From Frankineae bacterium MT45 (GTDB lineage: Bacteria > Actinomycetota > Actinomycetes > Mycobacteriales > Jatrophihabitantaceae), in the NCBI GenBank assembly GCA_900100325.1, contig LT629697.1, positions 310,001 to 374,000 on the forward strand: a stretch of DNA of 64,000 nucleotides. Direction: 5' to 3'. Shown one piece after another: positions 60,790-64,000 of the stretch. Position numbers and translations under genes: made by a program. How positions within the stretch are numbered: the stretch's first letter is position 1; every line of letters begins with the position of its first letter. The notes beneath the pieces are model-generated. The model made no database searches. It was not told where the DNA came from and saw nothing but the letters and a program-made list of their open reading frames with translations.

Positions 60790-62076
60790 TCAAGTCGTCG
60801 CGCGCCGCGGGACGGCCAGACCGAGCAGGGCGAGCGCGGCCAGGAACATGACGGCCAGTCCGTACTCGCGTGCCGTCTCCAGAACGCCACCGCCGTGCAC
60901 CACCAGGAAGCCGGCCAGCACTGCCGGAAGCCCCATGGCCAGGTAGGAGATGACGTAGACCAGCGAGAGCACCCCGGCCCGTTCGTGGGGACGGGCCAGC
61001 GGAACGATGCTGCGGATCGCACCCTGGAAGCCACCGCCGAAGCCGGCCCCGGCGATCGCAGTCCCCGCGATGAACCCGGCCGCCGAGGAGTTGCCGATGG
61101 CCAGCAGCGTGACCGCGACACCGACCAGGAGAGCGACCGTGCCGAAGAGCATCACCTGGTGCGGCGGGGCATTGCGCAGCAGCAGGACGGTGAGCGCCGC
61201 CATCGCGGCCAGCACGAAGAGTGCCGCGCCGCCGAGCACGAAGGAGTTGTGCCCGAGCAGCATGCGTACCAGGGTCGGGCCGAGCGAGCCGTAGAGCCCG
61301 GGGAGCGACCAGGCCGCGATCAGCGCCGGAGCGGCGAGGGCGAAGGGTCGCCGCACCGCGGGCGGCAGGGCCAACTGCACCCGCAGTGACGCCAGCGCTC
61401 CCGGACGGGGCGAGGAGGACTCAGCCATCAGATAGACGCCGATGCCCTGCAGCACGAAGGTCGCAGCGAGCACCAGATAGACCAGGTGCAGCGGCGCCGG
61501 CAGGTACTGCACCAGCAGGCCGGAGCCGATCGCGCCGAGCGCGGTGCCGATCGGCGCCGCCACCGAGTTCGCGATCGTGCCCTTGGCCTTGTTCAGGTCA
61601 AGCATCCCCGCACCGACGGCGCCCACCGCGGCGCCGGTCGAGAGCCCCTGGATGATCCGGGCCAGCATCAGCTCCGGAACTCCATCGGCTGTGGCGAAGA
61701 CGAGCATGACGAGCGCCTGGACCGCGGTGGCGACCAGCAGCACCGGTCGCCGCCCGACGTGATCGGAGAGGGCACCGACGGTGAGGAGTGCGGCCAGCAC
61801 CGCCAGCGCGTAGATGCCGAAGACCACCGTGGTGGTGATCGGGGAGAAGTGCCACTCGCGCTGGTACAGCGAGTACAGCGGGGTGGGTGCGCTCGAACCG
61901 GCCAGGAACGTCACCACGATCGACGCCTGCAGGTAGAACGCCACCCGGCTGGGCAGGTGCCAGCGACGGCTGGGCAGGCCGCGGCCGGCCTCAGGGAAGA
62001 AGTTGATGGCCTCAAGGTCCACCGGGTCAAGCGGGTCGACCTGGTCGAGGTTTGGCGTGGGCGTGGCCGTGGTCAT
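60790..62076 (-). CDS. MFS efflux transporter
   Basis: This 428-residue transporter has 12 predicted helices, the loop motif LSDHVGRRPVLL (about 104-115) and ARIIQGLSTGAAVGAVGAGMLDLN. An N-terminal extension of about 40 residues with DQVDPLDPVDLEAINFF is unusual. The gene is divergent from a tetR gene, with two palindromic operators between them, so it is probably a drug or metabolite efflux pump under that repressor. Confidence 0.88.
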   Translation of the reverse strand: MTTATPTPNLDQVDPLDPVDLEAINFFPEAGRGLPSRRWHLPSRVAFYLQASIVVTFLAGSSAPTPLYSLYQREWHFSPITTTVVFGIYALAVLAALLTVGALSDHVGRRPVLLVATAVQALVMLVFATADGVPELMLARIIQGLSTGAAVGAVGAGMLDLNKAKGTIANSVAAPIGTALGAIGSGLLVQYLPAPLHLVYLVLAATFVLQGIGVYLMAESSSPRPGALASLRVQLALPPAVRRPFALAAPALIAAWSLPGLYGSLGPTLVRMLLGHNSFVLGGAALFVLAAMAALTVLLLRNAPPHQVMLFGTVALLVGVAVTLLAIGNSSAAGFIAGTAIAGAGFGGGFQGAIRSIVPLARPHERAGVLSLVYVISYLAMGLPAVLAGFLVVHGGGVLETAREYGLAVMFLAALALLGLAVPRRATT

Positions 62077-62114
62077 TTTGATCGGCTCCTCGCAGTGCGG
62101 TACTGACGATTGAG

Positions 62115-62160
62115 TAGACAGGTCTGTCTAACAAGGCTTCACAGTAGACAGATCTGTCTG
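62115..62160. promoter_or_regulatory. two TetR-type operators
   Basis: AGACAGGTCTGTCT (62116-62129) and AGACAGATCTGTCT (62146-62159) share the same 14-bp palindrome. The second is perfect and the first has one asymmetric position. Their centres lie 30 bp apart, about three helical turns, and thus on one DNA face. They sit between the divergent MFS and tetR genes. Confidence 0.75.
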
Positions 62161-62173
62161 GTACTGTCAAGCC

Positions 62174-62770
62174 ATGCCCAACAAGGCCCTGGTCACAGAT
62201 GCGCGTCCCGGCTCCGCCCGGGATCGGCTGCTCGCCGCCGCGAACGAGCTCTTCTATGAGGAGGGCGTGCACACGGTCGGCATCGACCGGGTCATCGAGC
62301 GGGCCGGGGTCGCCAAGGCCTCGCTGTACAACACGTTCGGCAGCAAGGAAGAGCTGATCCGCGAGTACCTGGCCGGTCGTCAGGCCACCCTGCGGGCCCG
62401 CATCACCCGCGAGTTGGCGGCGCGCTTCGACACACCCCGCGCGAAGCTGATCGGCCTCTTCGAGATCCAGGGTGAGAGCTTCGCCCGTCCCGGCTACCGG
62501 GGCTGCGCCTTCGTCGGGGCCAGCGTCGAGTCACGTCCGGGGGGATGCGAGGAGAAGGCGTCGGCCGACTACCGCGGCTGGCTGCGCTCGCTCATCACCG
62601 AGCTGGCCACCGACGCTGGTGCCGCCGATCCGGCCGGACTGGCCCAGCAGCTCGTCTTTCTCTACGACGGCGCCTCGATCTCGGCCTGGCTCGACCACAA
62701 CCGCGACGCCGCCGAACAGGCTCAGCTGATGGCCACCCTGCTGGTGCAGAGCGCGCTCGGCGAGGCCTGA
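62174..62770 (+). CDS. TetR-family transcriptional regulator
   Basis: This 198-residue repressor has the TetR helix-turn-helix at about 20-60 (LLAAANELFYEEGVHTVGIDRVIERAGVAKASLYNTFGSKEEL) and a ligand-binding helical domain (about 75-195). It should bind the two palindromes just upstream and control itself and the divergent MFS gene. The second operator ends 14 bp before the ATG. Confidence 0.9.
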   Translation: MPNKALVTDARPGSARDRLLAAANELFYEEGVHTVGIDRVIERAGVAKASLYNTFGSKEELIREYLAGRQATLRARITRELAARFDTPRAKLIGLFEIQGESFARPGYRGCAFVGASVESRPGGCEEKASADYRGWLRSLITELATDAGAADPAGLAQQLVFLYDGASISAWLDHNRDAAEQAQLMATLLVQSALGEA

Positions 62771-62866
62771 GGCCGGTACCGCCTGGTCACTCTGACGGGG
62801 TGATGCGAGCCGGGCCCGCATCCCGGATTGTTCAGACGGTGCCGACGATGAGTCCCAGAGGTTGCT

Positions 62867-64000
62867 GTGGCTAGGTCGCAGTCCAGCCGGGCCGCCGACT
62901 CGAGCGCGGTACTGGCACCCCTGGTGCTGCCGGCGGCGCTCGTCGGGAGCGGCTGCGCCTTCATGCTCGTGGCCCTCAGCGCCCTGGCCAACCGCCTCGA
63001 GCACGTCCTCTGGACGACCCTCCCGAAGGCCCTCGGAGTCTCCGGCGAATCGGCCTGGTGGATCATCACGATCCTCACCGCCACCGGCTTAGCGGTCGGA
63101 CTCGTGGTCTGGCTCGCCCCGGGCCATGCCGGGCCCGATCCGGCGTCCACCGAGCTCGTCGGGGCGCCACTGCCGCTGGGCACGCTCCCGGGGCTGGCCG
63201 CGGCCCTGGTCCTCGCGCTGGCCGGCGGCGTGAGCCTCGGCCCGGAGAATCCGATCATCGGCGTGAACGTAGCCCTGACGGTGGTGCTGATGCGACGCCT
63301 GCTGCCCAAGGCACCACCGCAGCTCGGCATGCTGGTCGCGGTATCGGGGACGATCGCCGCGATGTTCGGCACGCCGGTGGCCGCAGCCCTTCTCGTTACC
63401 GAAATGGCCGCGATGTACCGCAACGGCCAGCTGTGGGACAACCTCTTCGTCCCGCTGGTCGCCGCTGCGGCCGGAAGCATCACCATGGATTTACTGGGTA
63501 AACCGGTCCTGTCGGTGTCGGTTGCGCCGTACCACAATCCTCGCGTCGTCGATCTCTTCACCGGTTCGGCGGTCGCGCTCGTAGCAGCGGGCCTGATGCT
63601 CGCCGTCGTCTACGCGTTCCCGCTGGCGCATACCGCTTTTCGCGCTCTCCGCCATCCGGTCCTGATGATCACGGCCGGAGGTCTGGTGCTTGGGCTGCTG
63701 GGCGCGCTCGGCGGCACCATCTCCCTCTTCAAGGGCCTGGACGAGATGAAGGAGCTCACCGCGAACGCGGCGGACTACTCCACCGGCAAGACGCTGCTCA
63801 TCACCCTGGTAAAACTCACCGCCCTGCTGGTCGCCGCGAGCAGCGGCTTCCGGGGCGGCCGAATCTTCCCCTCGGTATTCGTCGGCGTCGGAGTTGGGCT
63901 CACAGCGCACGATCTCGTTCCGTCCGTGCAGCCAGCGCTCGCCATCAGCTGTGGCGTGCTCGGCACGGTCATCGTCGCGGCGCGCGACGGCTGGTTGGCG
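62867..64000 (+). CDS. ClC-type chloride/ion channel protein (YfeO-like), partial
   Basis: 378 codons are visible and the gene runs off the window end. It is a polytopic membrane protein with the ClC-family selectivity-region variant VSLGPENPIIGVN (about 123-135), GTPVAAALLVTEMA (about 168-181) and SSGFRGGRIFPSVFVGV (about 325-341), matching the YfeO/EriC-like voltage-gated chloride channel group. The GTG start at 62867 follows AGAGG at 5 nt. It is oriented like tetR but starts 96 bp after its stop. Confidence 0.85.
   Translation, partial: MARSQSSRAADSSAVLAPLVLPAALVGSGCAFMLVALSALANRLEHVLWTTLPKALGVSGESAWWIITILTATGLAVGLVVWLAPGHAGPDPASTELVGAPLPLGTLPGLAAALVLALAGGVSLGPENPIIGVNVALTVVLMRRLLPKAPPQLGMLVAVSGTIAAMFGTPVAAALLVTEMAAMYRNGQLWDNLFVPLVAAAAGSITMDLLGKPVLSVSVAPYHNPRVVDLFTGSAVALVAAGLMLAVVYAFPLAHTAFRALRHPVLMITAGGLVLGLLGALGGTISLFKGLDEMKELTANAADYSTGKTLLITLVKLTALLVAASSGFRGGRIFPSVFVGVGVGLTAHDLVPSVQPALAISCGVLGTVIVAARDGWLA

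Noticed and set aside
1-64000. tRNA, rRNA, CRISPR, prophage or insertion-sequence genes
   Set aside because: None could be recognised on either strand; the only mobile-linked gene seen is the DUF222-HNH gene.

Overview
The window comes from a motile, high-GC Gram-positive actinobacterium. The genus cannot be fixed from sequence alone. The evidence is GC-rich codon use throughout, a HelD-type RNA polymerase recycling helicase, a FadE5-like acyl-CoA dehydrogenase, a DUF222/13E12-type HNH gene, and a flagellar locus without P/L-ring genes (flgA, flgH, flgI), as expected for one membrane.

Layout. 0-9.2 kb is mixed metabolism: a GT39-type membrane glycosyltransferase, a PPOX-fold protein paired with a 2-oxoglutarate/Fe(II) dioxygenase, a small-molecule kinase overlapping a large GH63-like glycosidase, and HelD. 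9.4-13.2 kb is a three-gene 2-oxo acid dehydrogenase operon (E1 alpha, E1 beta, E2, without E3). 13.2-14.05 kb is a less GC-rich, mostly non-coding stretch with one doubtful ORF. 14-20.2 kb holds a thioredoxin-NHL protein, a tyrosine phosphatase, FadE and SerA. 20.6 kb is a MarR regulator.

21.1-58.0 kb is a flagellar gene block. On the minus strand lie flgN-flgK-flgL-fliW-csrA. On the plus strand come a FliA-type sigma factor, flagellin, fliD, fliS and an unknown small gene. Then follows flgB-flgC-fliE-fliF-fliG-fliH-fliI-fliJ-(NlpC/P60+SLT hydrolase)-fliK-flgD-flgE-flbD-motA-motB-fliL-fliM-fliN-fliO-fliP-fliQ-fliR-flhB. A DUF222 HNH gene and a membrane protein separate flhB from a glycosyltransferase, flhA, a highly unusual FlhF-like protein, a small membrane protein and a soluble PAS-MCP. 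No cheA/cheY, flgF/flgG, flhG or flgM is present in the window.

The most interesting signal is regulatory. Five places carry a sigma-28-like promoter (T-C/T-AAG-T-like box, 11-bp spacer, GCCGATG-like box): before flgN, flagellin, flgB, the glycosyltransferase and flhA. Several flagellar leaders (flgB, flagellin, fliM, csrA, the glycosyltransferase, flhA) contain hairpins with GGA in the loop, usually one near the 5' end and one over the Shine-Dalgarno. This is the geometry of CsrA binding sites. Between flgN and the sigma gene, five copies of GGGAAG occur in about 100 nt, at least three of them on strong hairpins. This looks like a CsrB/RsmZ-style CsrA sponge or a CsrA-controlled leader of the flagellar sigma factor. 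Together with csrA and fliW a few kb away, it suggests a CsrA-centred flagellar regulon in an actinobacterium. This is inferred from sequence only.

58-64 kb is again mixed: two MFS transporters, a small membrane protein, a GyrI-like domain protein, a TetR regulator divergent from one MFS gene with two palindromic operators, and the start of a ClC-type channel cut by the window edge.
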